NCBI GenBank assembly: GCA_016713425.1
Contig: JADJPE010000005.1
Location: 1,674,001-1,738,000 of the forward strand
Source of the DNA: Deltaproteobacteria bacterium
GTDB lineage: Bacteria; Myxococcota; Kuafuiibacteriia; Kuafuiibacteriales; Kuafuiibacteriaceae
Length of the DNA: 64,000 nucleotides
Direction: 5' to 3'
The translations under genes and the position numbers were made by a program. Each line of letters opens with the position of its first letter. Position 1 is the first letter of the stretch. Positions 38,016-46,755 of the stretch are shown one piece after another. The notes below the pieces were generated by a model that was given only the letters and a program-made list of their open reading frames with translations, searched no databases and was not told where the DNA came from.

Positions 38016-38299
38016 CTCACAAACCCGTCCTCTCTACACATAAGCTGGTCTCGACAGCCCCCATCCCATTTAGGTGACGCATGCGCCCGCTCGCATTCAA
38101 GCTCGGGTGGGCCGCCAACGGGCTATCACCCATCCGCCTTCCACACAAGCTGACCCAGAGCCGCACGAAGTGAGCATGCCTGGTCTGGAATCGAGTTCTT
38201 GCGCAAACGCGAATTACGCCGCGACCACATCCCGCAACCGGCGCAACTCTCAGCTTCGATCCGTGTAACTTCGGTGCGCCCATGTGCGCGCGTGAAGGC

Positions 38300-39583
38300 C
38301 TAGAACACGGTCACGCCCGCTCTCGCGGTGACCACATCGCGACGCGCAAAGACCGAGTCATAGAGTTTTTCCATCCCATCGATCATCCGACGGAGATCGA
38401 ACCGCTGAGAAACGGACTTCTGCGCGTTCTCACCAAGTCGGCGCCGCATTTCATCGTCGGACGAGATCCGAAGAATGGCCGCGGACAACGCATCCGCATC
38501 CTTTGCCGGCACGAGAATCCCCGACACCTGATCTTCAATGATCTCCGGAAGCGGACCCACATTCGAAGCGATGCAAGCAAGTCCTGCGTGGGCCGCTTCA
38601 AGCAATGAGACGCCGAGCCCCTCGAAAAGTGACGGAAAGACGAACATGTCGGCCACGCGATGAAGGGCAGGCACATCTTCGCGTCGTCCAAGAAAAGAAA
38701 CAGCCTTCGAGATCCCGAGGGACTGGGCCTGCGCCTCCAGGGCTGGACGAAGCCAGCCTTCGCCCACCACCAAAAGACGAGCTCTTGGCTCTTTCACCAA
38801 GACTGCGGCCATGGCCTCGAGAAGGTAGCGTTGACCTTTCTGCGGCGCCAAACGTCCCACATGGAGAATTACCGGCGCGCTTTCTCCCAGGTCCAGCAAA
38901 GCGCGAAGGCGCGCCGTGACGCCAGGATCGTGTGCGTTCGCGTTGTGGCTCTGGTCCGGGCTCTGGTCTAGATTCTCGTTTTCGCGAGCTCCGGGCATTG
39001 CCGACGGCGCCATCGTCCGACCATTCTGAGTGATCGCACGGTAGATCACGGTCGATCGACTCGGGTCAGATGAAAGGCCAAAGGTTCGAATCGCCGAATT
39101 CTGGACCGCGTTGGAAATGGCGATCGAATGCGCGTGAAGCCGTCGAAGACTCAGCCCCCAAAGCATCGTCGAAGCCTTCAACCTAAATGCACCAAGACGC
39201 GGGTTATCCTCGAGCCGTACCGCCTCTCCACCGATGTTGCACAATGTGCCCATCACCGGAACACCAGTCATCATGCCCACGACACCGCCCAAAAGGTCCG
39301 CCTCAAACAGACTTGTGTGAATCAGGTCGACGCCTTCGCATCGGACGATCTGGAAAAGCCGGAAGAGCGCCTCTGGCCAGTTCTTTTTGCTTCGAGCAAG
39401 CCCGAGACTTAGCACCTTCACACCCGAGGCCTCGATGGTCGGCTTGAGATGCCCCGGCGAATAGAGGTGACAAACAAGGCTTCGATATTTTTCGCGGTTC
39501 AGGGCACCCACCGCAAGCGCAAGCTGATGTTCGGCGCCGCCGTGCCCGAGCGTCTCAATCAGGTGAAGGATAGTCTTCGACAT
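38300..39583 (-). CDS. GT4 family glycosyltransferase
   Basis: 427 residues from ATG 39583. The GT-B fold is clear: N-terminal HLIETLGHGGAEHQL, then VILHVGRLAPQKGQ at the start of the donor domain, and FPSLFEGLGVSLLEA, the E-x7-E nucleotide-sugar motif. GT4 enzymes use a UDP- or GDP-sugar with retention of configuration. It is cytosolic or peripheral on the inner membrane and would extend the polysaccharide repeat. The longer frame upstream has no support. A decayed paralogue of its N-terminus sits at 46562-46663 beside the flippase. The FkbM gene diverges 119 bp away. Confidence 0.9.
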   Translation of the reverse strand: MSKTILHLIETLGHGGAEHQLALAVGALNREKYRSLVCHLYSPGHLKPTIEASGVKVLSLGLARSKKNWPEALFRLFQIVRCEGVDLIHTSLFEADLLGGVVGMMTGVPVMGTLCNIGGEAVRLEDNPRLGAFRLKASTMLWGLSLRRLHAHSIAISNAVQNSAIRTFGLSSDPSRSTVIYRAITQNGRTMAPSAMPGARENENLDQSPDQSHNANAHDPGVTARLRALLDLGESAPVILHVGRLAPQKGQRYLLEAMAAVLVKEPRARLLVVGEGWLRPALEAQAQSLGISKAVSFLGRREDVPALHRVADMFVFPSLFEGLGVSLLEAAHAGLACIASNVGPLPEIIEDQVSGILVPAKDADALSAAILRISSDDEMRRRLGENAQKSVSQRFDLRRMIDGMEKLYDSVFARRDVVTARAGVTVF

Positions 39584-39702
39584 CGTGTTCTCTTTGCGCC
39601 ACCCACGGGTGAGCGCCTCTTCCTGTATCAGAATGTTACGCGCGCGGATACGCTTGCGATGCCGCCATCGAATAGGTAAATCCACGTTGAGCGAGACGCC
39701 GG

Positions 39703-40713
39703 GTGAAGATGAACAAGACAACCAAGACGACCCTGTATCGGACGATCAAGCGGCTAGGCCTCGAGAACTTCTTTGTCCACGCCCTCGATCAAACGCGCCA
39801 TCAGTCGCGTCTGCATCGACAAATTCTCAAACTGACGCCGCATCCATATGCATACGCACCTCACGAGGCCCGAAGCGTCGTCAGACACAGCCTCAAGTGG
39901 CAACTCGAACCGGCGAACTACTTCCAATGGCACCAGTTTTATGGCCTTCGCGATCGAGTCCTCGAAACACTGCTACGATTGAGCCAAGACGCAAGAGTGT
40001 TCGTTGATGTGGGCGCAAACATCGGATTCTACTCGTGTGTACTGGCAGCCCGCGCGAAACAGACGATCAAAGTCTTCAGCTTCGAACCCAATCCAGAAAC
40101 CCATGCTGCGCTTGTGCGCCATTGTACATTGAACAACTTGACCAACGTCGTATGCGCCCAAACCGCACTCGGGGCCGAGAAGTCGGAAGCGGTGCTTCAC
40201 GATATGGCCGCCGGCGATTTGGGAAAATTTTCACTGAGAGGATCGTCGGGCTCAGGGCCGCGCGTAGACGTCGACACACTCGACAGCATGGTCGCGAGAC
40301 TTGGTATTGAGCGCGTCGATCTCCTCAAGATCGACGTTGAAGGCTTCGAGCCCGAAGTTCTGGCCGGTGCGCAGAAAACGATTCAACGTGATTGGCCCGC
40401 ACTTTGTCTCGAACTCACCCCAGAATGGACCAGCCATCGCCACGGGCTGCTGAAAGAGATGTTCGAATCGTGGTCGTCGGGGCCGTACCGATTCTTTTCA
40501 ATCGAATCGGACAGCTATGTGCCTTTCAGCTTCGAGCACTTTCTCGAGGGCAAACTCAACACCCGACCGCAATACAACCTCGTTGGGGTCAACGAACGGC
40601 AGAGCCGAAGGCTTTTCGAATCAGGAGCGTTGAGCAGGGCAATCAGTTATCGTTCCCGAGTATTCCATACGGATTCCAGCCGTCTCGAATCCGTTTCGCC
40701 ATCGGGACAATGA
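39703..40713 (+). CDS. FkbM family SAM methyltransferase
   Basis: 336 residues from GTG 39703; ATG 39709 is an equal alternative. Motif I is VFVDVGANIGFYSCVLA and the FkbM signature VDLLKIDVEGFEPEVLAGA is complete. These enzymes O-methylate sugars in capsules and polysaccharides, among other targets. It sits in the exopolysaccharide locus, divergent from the GT4 gene. Its last 15-20 codons overlap, on the opposite strand, the end of a decayed flippase gene. Confidence 0.88.
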   Translation: MKMNKTTKTTLYRTIKRLGLENFFVHALDQTRHQSRLHRQILKLTPHPYAYAPHEARSVVRHSLKWQLEPANYFQWHQFYGLRDRVLETLLRLSQDARVFVDVGANIGFYSCVLAARAKQTIKVFSFEPNPETHAALVRHCTLNNLTNVVCAQTALGAEKSEAVLHDMAAGDLGKFSLRGSSGSGPRVDVDTLDSMVARLGIERVDLLKIDVEGFEPEVLAGAQKTIQRDWPALCLELTPEWTSHRHGLLKEMFESWSSGPYRFFSIESDSYVPFSFEHFLEGKLNTRPQYNLVGVNERQSRRLFESGALSRAISYRSRVFHTDSSRLESVSPSGQ

Positions 40714-40955
40714 CCGCCAACGCCATTGCGCTCGTGAGAATGGTTGGTCCACAGCACCGGAACCCGTCCCGCCGCAAGCGCGCGGACACCAAAGATCAAC
40801 GCTCCGGGCACGAGCCCCAAAGCGCCCGCAACAAGCATTCTTGGGTCAACAAGAGCAATCGCCGCCATTGCGGCACAGATCAACGTGAACGCCTCACTCC
40901 CCAGCGTCGTCATCGCAGCGCAATAAGCCCCATACTTCGGAATCACCAGAAGATT
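40650..40955 (-). pseudogene. C-terminal remnant of a Wzx-type flippase
   Basis: The reading VIPKYGAYCAAMTTLGSEA and MLVAGALGLVPG aligns with VIPRYGAIGAAASTVGSEA and MIVAAVLGLVPG of the intact flippase at 46756. After a frameshift near 40745 it continues as MAKRIRDGWNPYGI, matching RMRRGWNPFGL at the other C-terminus. The 5' three quarters is missing, cut at the border of an IS66 element at 40956. Confidence 0.85.
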
Positions 40956-41045
40956 GTGAGTGTCCGGGCGACCGCCGGATTCTTCCTCGAGGCGGGACAA
41001 GATTCATCCCCTGAGCCTGGCGGCCCGGGAGTTCGCGACGCTCAG

Positions 41046-42614
41046 TCAGAGTGGAAGATTGCGGGGCAGGAGGTCGATGACGTCCTTCTCGATGACGCCT
41101 CGCGCGAGAATGGGCATGACGGTGGCGAGATACTCGACGGGGTCGATGCCGCAGAGCGCGCACGAGCCCAAGAGCGAGAAGATGATGGCGGCGCTCTGAG
41201 CGCCGCGCTCTGATCCGGCGAAGAGGAAGTTTTTCCGCGTCAGCGCGGCGCGCACGTGCAGACGCTCAACAACGCCGTTATCGATGGGGACGCGGCCATC
41301 CGTGAGGAACTGACTCAGCGGCACTTGCTGGTTCGAGAAATAGTTGAGCGCTCGACCGAAGCGCAGTGAAGGAGGCTCGTCGTCTTTGAGGGACTCGACC
41401 CACTCGAGAAGCTTGTTGAAGATCGGCGCGCTGCGTTCACGCCGAAGTCGAAGGCGTTCTCTCGGCTCGAGGTCTCTCGCTTCCTTCTCGATGCCGTACA
41501 GCGCCTGGTAGGCATCGATCGCGATCGCGGCGCGTGCCTCTCCGCCGTCGAGGGCCTTCACGAAGTAGCGACGCGCGTGCATGTTGCACCCGCACTCGAT
41601 GATGTCTTCGCGCGCGAACGCCTGATCGAAGACAGTTGCGGCATCGGCGACCGTGTAGCCGGAGCGCAAGCGTAGGAAGTCGGCGGGTCCGATGGTATGC
41701 CCGTCCGCGAATGTCGCGTGCCCGGAGGGCGCGAACAGATAGAGCGCAACGTCCTGGTCACCGACGAAGCCCCACAGCGCGCCCAGCTTCTTGTGACGCT
41801 TCGCATCCTTGCCCTCGCCACTGAAGAACGCGAGGGACGTGCCGTCGAGATGCAGGACATTCGATTTGAGTGCCGCGATCTGGGCTGCACGCCAGAGCGG
41901 CTGCAGGAGCTCCGCGCCGTACGTAACCTGGTCCGCCAGCGTCGAGACCGCGAGGTCGACACTCATCCGTCGATATCGTTCCCGCTGCCGGTGGAGAGGG
42001 AGGCCATCGCGGTACTTGTCGACGAGCAGTTGAGCGACGAGACGGGGTCCGTACTGGCCCCCCTGCACGACACGATCACCGACCGGCGCGCGGCTGAAGT
42101 TCGGCGCGTCGCAGGCGTCACACGCGAGCTTCTCCCGGAGGTCCCGGCGCACGATCACACGCGCGGGCACGAGCTCGAGGACCTCGCTCACGTCGTGGCC
42201 TGCACATCGCCGCTCGAGCCCGCACTTCGGACATGGCCGTTCAGCATCAGGCATCAAGATGGGGTTGTCTTCGCGCGGTAGGTTCGGAGGAAATGGCGTC
42301 CGGCGAGGCCGCGCCGGTGGCGGCTGCGTCTGCTCGGTCGCCCGCCGATTGCGCTCGTTCTCGACCATCTTGCCGAGCTGTTCCGCCGCCGTCTCGCCTT
42401 CCGTCGTATCCTCTGCCTCGGACTCGACCGCCGCGTTGGCCGGCGTCTCGGAGAGGGCGTTGCTGGATACGGTCTCGAGCAGAAGCTTCAGCTGGTTGGG
42501 GGAGACCTTCTCCGTCGTCTTGAACGCTCGGAGCTTCTTCGCGAGCGCAAGCTCCAGAGCTTCGTTCCGCGCCACGAGCTGGGCGAACAAAATCGACCAC
42601 ATCCTCCTTCGCAC
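41046..42614 (-). CDS. tnpC: IS66 transposase TnpC (copy A1)
   Basis: 522 residues with the IS66 DDE transposase layout: a coiled-coil N-terminus (LVARNEALELALAKKLR), the zinc-ribbon CPKCGLERRCAGH, the catalytic region LHLDGTSLAFFSG, and VPIDNGVVERLHVRAALTRKN with the last Glu, then the C-terminal FAGSERGAQSAAI. The C-terminus VIDLLPRNLPL is natural. Relative to copy A2 there is one extra base near codon 10, so the extreme N-terminus (GTG 42614 or ATG 42602) may be shifted from the ancestral frame. It may still be active. Confidence 0.88.
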   Translation of the reverse strand: MRRRMWSILFAQLVARNEALELALAKKLRAFKTTEKVSPNQLKLLLETVSSNALSETPANAAVESEAEDTTEGETAAEQLGKMVENERNRRATEQTQPPPARPRRTPFPPNLPREDNPILMPDAERPCPKCGLERRCAGHDVSEVLELVPARVIVRRDLREKLACDACDAPNFSRAPVGDRVVQGGQYGPRLVAQLLVDKYRDGLPLHRQRERYRRMSVDLAVSTLADQVTYGAELLQPLWRAAQIAALKSNVLHLDGTSLAFFSGEGKDAKRHKKLGALWGFVGDQDVALYLFAPSGHATFADGHTIGPADFLRLRSGYTVADAATVFDQAFAREDIIECGCNMHARRYFVKALDGGEARAAIAIDAYQALYGIEKEARDLEPRERLRLRRERSAPIFNKLLEWVESLKDDEPPSLRFGRALNYFSNQQVPLSQFLTDGRVPIDNGVVERLHVRAALTRKNFLFAGSERGAQSAAIIFSLLGSCALCGIDPVEYLATVMPILARGVIEKDVIDLLPRNLPL

Positions 42615-42701
42615 CGGAGTCGAGAAGCGAACGGAGGAGCTCGAGAACTGTGGGTTCAGAGGCTGGCGAGACGACGGAAGGGATAAAGAACTTGGATCAC
42701 A

Positions 42702-43103
42702 TTAGACCGACATGCGCAACGCAGATTGCGAGAATTCTGCATCGTGTCGACGGTGCTGAGAAGGCTCCCACCGCGGCGACTGTCGACCTCGATCCCACCC
42801 GATGCCTTCGAGGAGAAGGACGAGTTCGTGGATGTCCAGCTCGACACACGCCGCGTCCGTAGCCTCCGGGAGCGCGAACGTGCCTCGCTCGAGCCGCTTC
42901 GCAACGATCGTGTAGCCTCCTCGCGTCCAAACGATCATCTTGGCCATCGTCCGTCTTCGGTTGAAGAAGATGAAGATGTGTCCGCTCAGCGGGTCCTTCC
43001 GAAGCACCGCTCGCACCTCATTGCTCAGTCCATCGAAGGACTTGCCCATGTTGACCGGCGACCGGCCCATGTAGATCTTCGTCGACCGAGGTACCAACAA
43101 CAT
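42702..43103 (-). CDS. tnpB: IS66 accessory protein TnpB (copy A1)
   Basis: 133 residues from ATG 43103: STKIYMGRSPVNMGKSFDGL, then LSGHIFIFFNRRR, and VAKRLERGTFALPEA, the IS66 ORF2 signature. It is needed with TnpA and TnpC for transposition of IS66 elements. It starts 2 bp after the tnpA stop. A near-identical protein is encoded by copy A2 at 63150. Confidence 0.88.
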   Translation of the reverse strand: MLLVPRSTKIYMGRSPVNMGKSFDGLSNEVRAVLRKDPLSGHIFIFFNRRRTMAKMIVWTRGGYTIVAKRLERGTFALPEATDAACVELDIHELVLLLEGIGWDRGRQSPRWEPSQHRRHDAEFSQSALRMSV

Positions 43104-43105
43104 CT

Positions 43106-43483
43106 TTAGCGGTCCTCGATGTCGCGCGTGAGCGCCGCGATCCAACCTGGCGACACGGCGCGCGGAACCTCGATGACTACGCCGCCGACCGACCGGACCA
43201 CGATGACGGGCGCGCCGAGTTCCACTGGGTCGAGGCCCCGAGCATCCTCGCATCGGATGCGAACCGGAACCAGGCCGACATCATCCGGGACCGCTGTCCG
43301 GCCTGACGGTCCGAGCCGTTGTCGCCACCAGTAGATCCGCTGCGCACTCACACCTTGCGACCGCGCGAATGCGACCACCGACTGGCCACTTCGTTCGAGC
43401 GCCACCAGCATCGAGCGTGCTTCTGCTTCCGACCAACGGCCATGAGCAGCTGTCCCCGTCGTCTGTTGATTCTTCGAAGTCAT
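43106..43483 (-). CDS. tnpA: IS66 accessory protein TnpA (copy A1)
   Basis: 125 residues: an N-terminal helix-turn-helix (RSMLVALERSGQSVVAFARS, VSAQRIYWWRQRLGP) and a C-terminal beta-rich tail, the IS66 ORF1 type. It is the first gene of the element, about 70 bp from the right inverted repeat. Confidence 0.85.
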   Translation of the reverse strand: MTSKNQQTTGTAAHGRWSEAEARSMLVALERSGQSVVAFARSQGVSAQRIYWWRQRLGPSGRTAVPDDVGLVPVRIRCEDARGLDPVELGAPVIVVRSVGGVVIEVPRAVSPGWIAALTRDIEDR

Positions 43484-43553
43484 GGACCGGAATCATCGTC
43501 CGTCTCCCGATCGGCGGTCCCGACCTTTCTCGGCGCCTGACCGGACGCTCACA

Positions 43554-43742
43554 GGCAGCCAGGTGCGTCTGCTCTTTCGCGATGCCCACGGCTGGTGCAT
43601 CTTGGTAAAGCGTGTCGATCGAGGACGCTTTCGTCGGCCTCGCGTCGAGAATGGATGCTTCTGCTGGGAGACCGAAGCCCGCACGCTGATGCTGGCCGCA
43701 GGAAGTCTCGATCCAGCCGAAGCAAACACACCGCATCGGGGG
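43554..43742 (+). pseudogene. IS66 TnpB fragment in opposite orientation
   Basis: The plus strand directly outside element A1 reads VRLLFRDAHGWCILVKRVDRG and RFRRP, the C-terminal half of a TnpB unlike those of the A or B elements. It has no start and marks a third IS66 type that A1 abuts. Confidence 0.65.
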
Positions 43743-44114
43743 CGGTCATTGCCTCAGCGGCTCTCTCCTGGCTAGCTTCCCGACTCGCAGAACGTCCAAT
43801 GACTCTCACCGGCAACATCTCCGCCGTTTCAGTGCACACACAGGGACCGTGGGTATGGCGTACTCATCCCGGTCGATCAGTTCGCTGAGGCTGCTCAGCG
43901 ATCCTTCCAGACGCTCGGCGACAGCGATAAGTGAGTCTAATATGTTAGAGAAAACCCGGAACGCCGCTACACGGCGGGCTCATGCATCGACCGCCCATTC
44001 AAGACTCAACGATTGCGCCGCTTATCGAGCGAGGGTTCTCGAGCGTCAGAAGGCAATGCGGCCGGGAGCTCTAGCGCTGGGCCCGAGCGTCGCGACCAAA
44101 CGCGCGAAAGCGCT
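43743..44114. other. Gap without a recognised gene
   Basis: About 370 bp between the TnpB fragment and the LamG-like lipoprotein stop. Short open frames exist on both strands but none resembles a known family. No hairpin with a T-run was found. Confidence 0.5.
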
Positions 44115-45269
44115 CTACTCGCATAGGCCAAGCGAGCGACAGTCGGCCATATGGGCCTCGCCGTCTGTATCAAACCAGGCCGCATCGACCCCAATCGACA
44201 TACCCACGAACAGGACGGTCTGATTGCCCGAGGAGCGCGTCGTCCCCGAGCATCGAGCGCCCGTGCCCAGGCTGAGCGTTGTCGCGAGCAGCTCACCAAG
44301 GCCGGCTATCCGCTGGCCGAACATCGATTCTCCGTTCACGAACAGCACAAGCCGGGGCTCCGGGGCACTGTTCGCGTCAATCAGGACGTCGACCAGCTGC
44401 CATGACGCCAGGTCCATTGCTCGGTGTGCCCCAGCTTCGGGCAACGTACCGTCGTCGGCTTCACTGCGCAGGCTGGTATAGAAGTTCCGCCCGCGATGGA
44501 ACCAACGAAAATACCGACGACCCGCCCATAGGCCACCGAGGGTGCGGTTTATGGAATCGCCAGCCGGGAATCGAGCAATGATCCGCAGTAGCGCGTTCGT
44601 GCTTCGAGGCACATCCGGCATCCCTCCGGCGTCCGATCCCCAGCAGCCTCCGCCGCGAAGGTCGAGCGCACGGTTTTGATGCTGGACGTCGAGACGAAGT
44701 CCGTCAGTGGCCGCGCCACAACGCGGGGGAGCGCTCGTCGAGGAGGTGACGTGGATGAGGGGCATCTCGCCCGCCGCCGCCGGCCAATCGGCATCGGGCC
44801 CAAGTCGGCAGACGTCGCTCGCATCATACGCCCAGGTGAATCGGCTCGGAGCGATAGCGACGACCTCATCAACCGACGCATCGTCGGCTGCAGCATCTGG
44901 ATCTTGGCCTCCGTCCGAAGAGGCGACCCCACCATCTGCGTCGGCTTGATCAGCATCGACTTGGTTCGCGTCGGAGTCTCCTGCATCGAATGCACCGTCA
45001 GGCAAGACGTCGCCGTCCCAAGCGGCGGCATCCTCGATGAGAGCCGGGACATCTGAATCGTGGTCGGCATCGCCAACCTGAGCGTCAGCCCGCGGACGGG
45101 CATCGGTGAGCCCAGCATCCACGCCTGTGTCCGACGATCCGATCGTCTGGGTATCGGGCCCAGCGGGGGCTGGGTCCGTGAGTTCGCCACACGCCACAGC
45201 CAGATGAAACGCAACAAGTTGAATCACGGCTGCGGGCGCGGCCCTCCGGATCGAAATTTGGCGAGTCAT
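44115..45269 (-). CDS. Lipoprotein with Asp-rich linker and LamG/ConA-like domain
   Basis: 384 residues. The leader ends in AFHLAVACGE, a lipobox. Residues about 35-140 are an Asp/Ala-rich linker with many DxD steps that could bind calcium. Residues about 145-384 look like a concanavalin/LamG-type lectin jelly roll: LGGLWAGRRYFRWFHRG, WQLVDVLID, RLVLFVNGES, VLFVGMSIG. It ends in MADCRSLGLCE, a Cys-x5-Cys close also present in the remnant at 61008. Cell-surface glycan binding is an inference from the fold. It lies between IS remnants, on the same strand as lipoprotein A. Confidence 0.72.
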   Translation of the reverse strand: MTRQISIRRAAPAAVIQLVAFHLAVACGELTDPAPAGPDTQTIGSSDTGVDAGLTDARPRADAQVGDADHDSDVPALIEDAAAWDGDVLPDGAFDAGDSDANQVDADQADADGGVASSDGGQDPDAAADDASVDEVVAIAPSRFTWAYDASDVCRLGPDADWPAAAGEMPLIHVTSSTSAPPRCGAATDGLRLDVQHQNRALDLRGGGCWGSDAGGMPDVPRSTNALLRIIARFPAGDSINRTLGGLWAGRRYFRWFHRGRNFYTSLRSEADDGTLPEAGAHRAMDLASWQLVDVLIDANSAPEPRLVLFVNGESMFGQRIAGLGELLATTLSLGTGARCSGTTRSSGNQTVLFVGMSIGVDAAWFDTDGEAHMADCRSLGLCE

Positions 45270-45714
45270 GAGCCGCGCAGAGAAACATCAGCATCAAGCA
45301 AACGCAAAGCTAGAAGTGGAGGCCCGGAGACGCGGCCACCTGGCCCCAAGACGAAGGTCCAATCGACTGAGCAGGCGGGAAGATCTCGGTTTCTCTTCCG
45401 AAATCGACGGCAACCCCACCGCGATTGGAGCGACTACCGGCTTTCGCGGGCCAGGCAATACTCAATAATCTCCGCAGGTGTCGGCGGCACCGGCGCCTTG
45501 CGGCCCAGGAAATACGTTCCAGAGGCCGCGTCAGAGTTTCGGACGGGATCCGCGAGCCTCTCCAACCGTCCAAGCCAGCACGCATAGGAAGCCAGAACTT
45601 GTCGGTGCGGAGCAGCGACGCCGTAAGACACGTTGCCGACCACACAAGCCCACGGCCGGCGCCATTGGTCACCCCGGAGCTGATTTCAGAGAACTCGCGC
45701 GTGGGCAAGACAAT
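45270..45714. other. Gap without a recognised gene
   Basis: About 445 bp upstream of the lipoprotein gene. A 69-codon minus-strand frame at 45434-45643 (SGTYFLGRKAPVPPTPAE) may be a decayed fragment, but no family is recognised. The promoter of the lipoprotein gene should lie near 45280-45340; no clear boxes were seen. Confidence 0.5.
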
Positions 45715-46115
45715 CCCGCCGCGCGCTCGCCCGCGAGGCGCACCGTCACGGCCCAGGGGCCCGCGCGCAGCTCGAGCACCTGCTCCGCCCCTGCGACCGG
45801 CTGAACCTCGTCGATGACGGAGAAAACGCGCACGTCCTTCGGGGCGCCTCGTCGCGAGCCTGCGACATCATGGGCGGCCCTCCGCTTCCACGCGTCGAGC
45901 TGGCTCCACGAGATCCCGCAGCTCCGGAGCGCGCGCTCGCTCGCGCCCTCACGCAAGGCCGCCAGCGCCGCCGCCCTGAGCTCGGCGGGCACCCGGGCAC
46001 CTCGTCCGCTCTCCTCGCGGAACCGCGCGATGCGCTCCTGCAAGGCGCGCAGCTTCTTATCGACTCCTAGCCTGCGAGCCCGGATGGGCCGCGAGGCGTT
46101 GTTCTTGTTCGGCAT
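45715..46115 (-). pseudogene. IS66 TnpA, 3'-truncated (element B, copy 2)
   Basis: It starts MPNKNNASRP, has the complete N-terminus missing from the copy at 34465, and runs ALREGASERALRSCGIS and SQLDAWKRRAA. The homology stops at RLAGERAAG, where foreign sequence follows. Both B copies have the same orientation, so they form direct repeats around 34.8-45.7 kb. Confidence 0.8.
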
Positions 46116-46199
46116 GTCGGTGGTCCTCCTGCGCGGCGGAATACTCGCGGCGCGGGGCAGCCGTCAGGAGCCCGACGATGCACTGCGTACGGACAAAGG

Positions 46200-46236
46200 C
46201 GGGACCGCCGATCGGGAGGGGGACGATGATTCCGGT
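46200..46236 (+). repeat. IS66 leader fragment
   Basis: 37 bp nearly identical (two mismatches) to the reverse complement of the segment just inside the right end of IS66 A1, around 43486-43522. It is a solitary scrap of an A-type element in plus orientation. Confidence 0.6.
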
Positions 46237-46274
46237 GCAGCAACGAAACGCTCGAGCCCGGACAGGAAGCTCAG

Positions 46275-46559
46275 ATGATTCTCGACAATCTCTCGGCCCA
46301 CAAAGCTCCGCCGGTGAAGAGTTGGCTCCTTCGCCACCCGCACCTCCACCTGCCCTTCACGCCGACGTAGGCCTCCTGGTCAAATCAAGTCGAGCGCTTC
46401 TCCGCTCTGCTCAACGATGAGGCACTAACGCGCGGGTCATTCAAGAGCACCACGCAGCTTCGCACTGCGATTCTCGGATATGTCGATGCTCACAACCAGG
46501 ACAGAAATCCATTCGTCGGCACAAAGACTGCCGATGAGATCCTCGACAAGAGCCGTTGA
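46275..46559 (+). pseudogene. IS630-family transposase C-terminal remnant
   Basis: The frame reads MILDNLSAHKAPPVKSWL and LHLPFTPT, then a stop, and in the next frame ASWSNQVERFSALL and FVGTKTADEIL. This is the DDE_3 end of an IS630 transposase, with the final catalytic Glu in VERF, broken by a frameshift at about 46356. The stop abuts the GT4 remnant. Confidence 0.85.
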
Positions 46560-46561
46560 AC

Positions 46562-46663
46562 AGCAACGGGCCGATTCTTTTTGCTTCGCTTTAGCCCAAG
46601 TCCAACCACTTCGATTCCCGCATCCGCAATCGGAGCCCTGAGGTGGAGGATTCTCTTGGCCAT
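46562..46663 (-). pseudogene. GT4 glycosyltransferase N-terminal remnant
   Basis: It starts MAKRILHL, as MSKTILHL in the intact GT4 at 38300, then after an internal deletion reads IADAGIEVVGLGLKRSKKN, matching IEASGVKVLSLGLARSKKN. It ends at the IS630 remnant. This is the decayed paralogue of the GT4 gene. Confidence 0.8.
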
Positions 46664-46755
46664 AATGGTTCTTCGAGCGTCAACGCAGCCTATCGTGCCC
46701 TCGCAGTGCTTGCCACCCACCTGAATCGAATCCGAGCTTGATCATCCTCGCCTCT

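Larger units (their letters stand above)
40956..43552 (-). mobile_element. IS66-family element, copy A1
   Basis: About 2.6 kb with the order tnpA-tnpB-tnpC on the minus strand. The terminal inverted repeats are GTGAGTGTCCGGGCGAC at the left and its near match ending in GGACGCTCAC at the right. The flanking 8-bp sequences (AGAAGATT and AGGCAGCC) differ, so there is no target duplication; a deletion or recombination followed insertion. Confidence 0.85.

Noticed and set aside
40948..43560. Target duplication for IS66 copy A1
   Set aside because: The 8-bp flanks AGAAGATT and AGGCAGCC do not match, so no duplication can be claimed.
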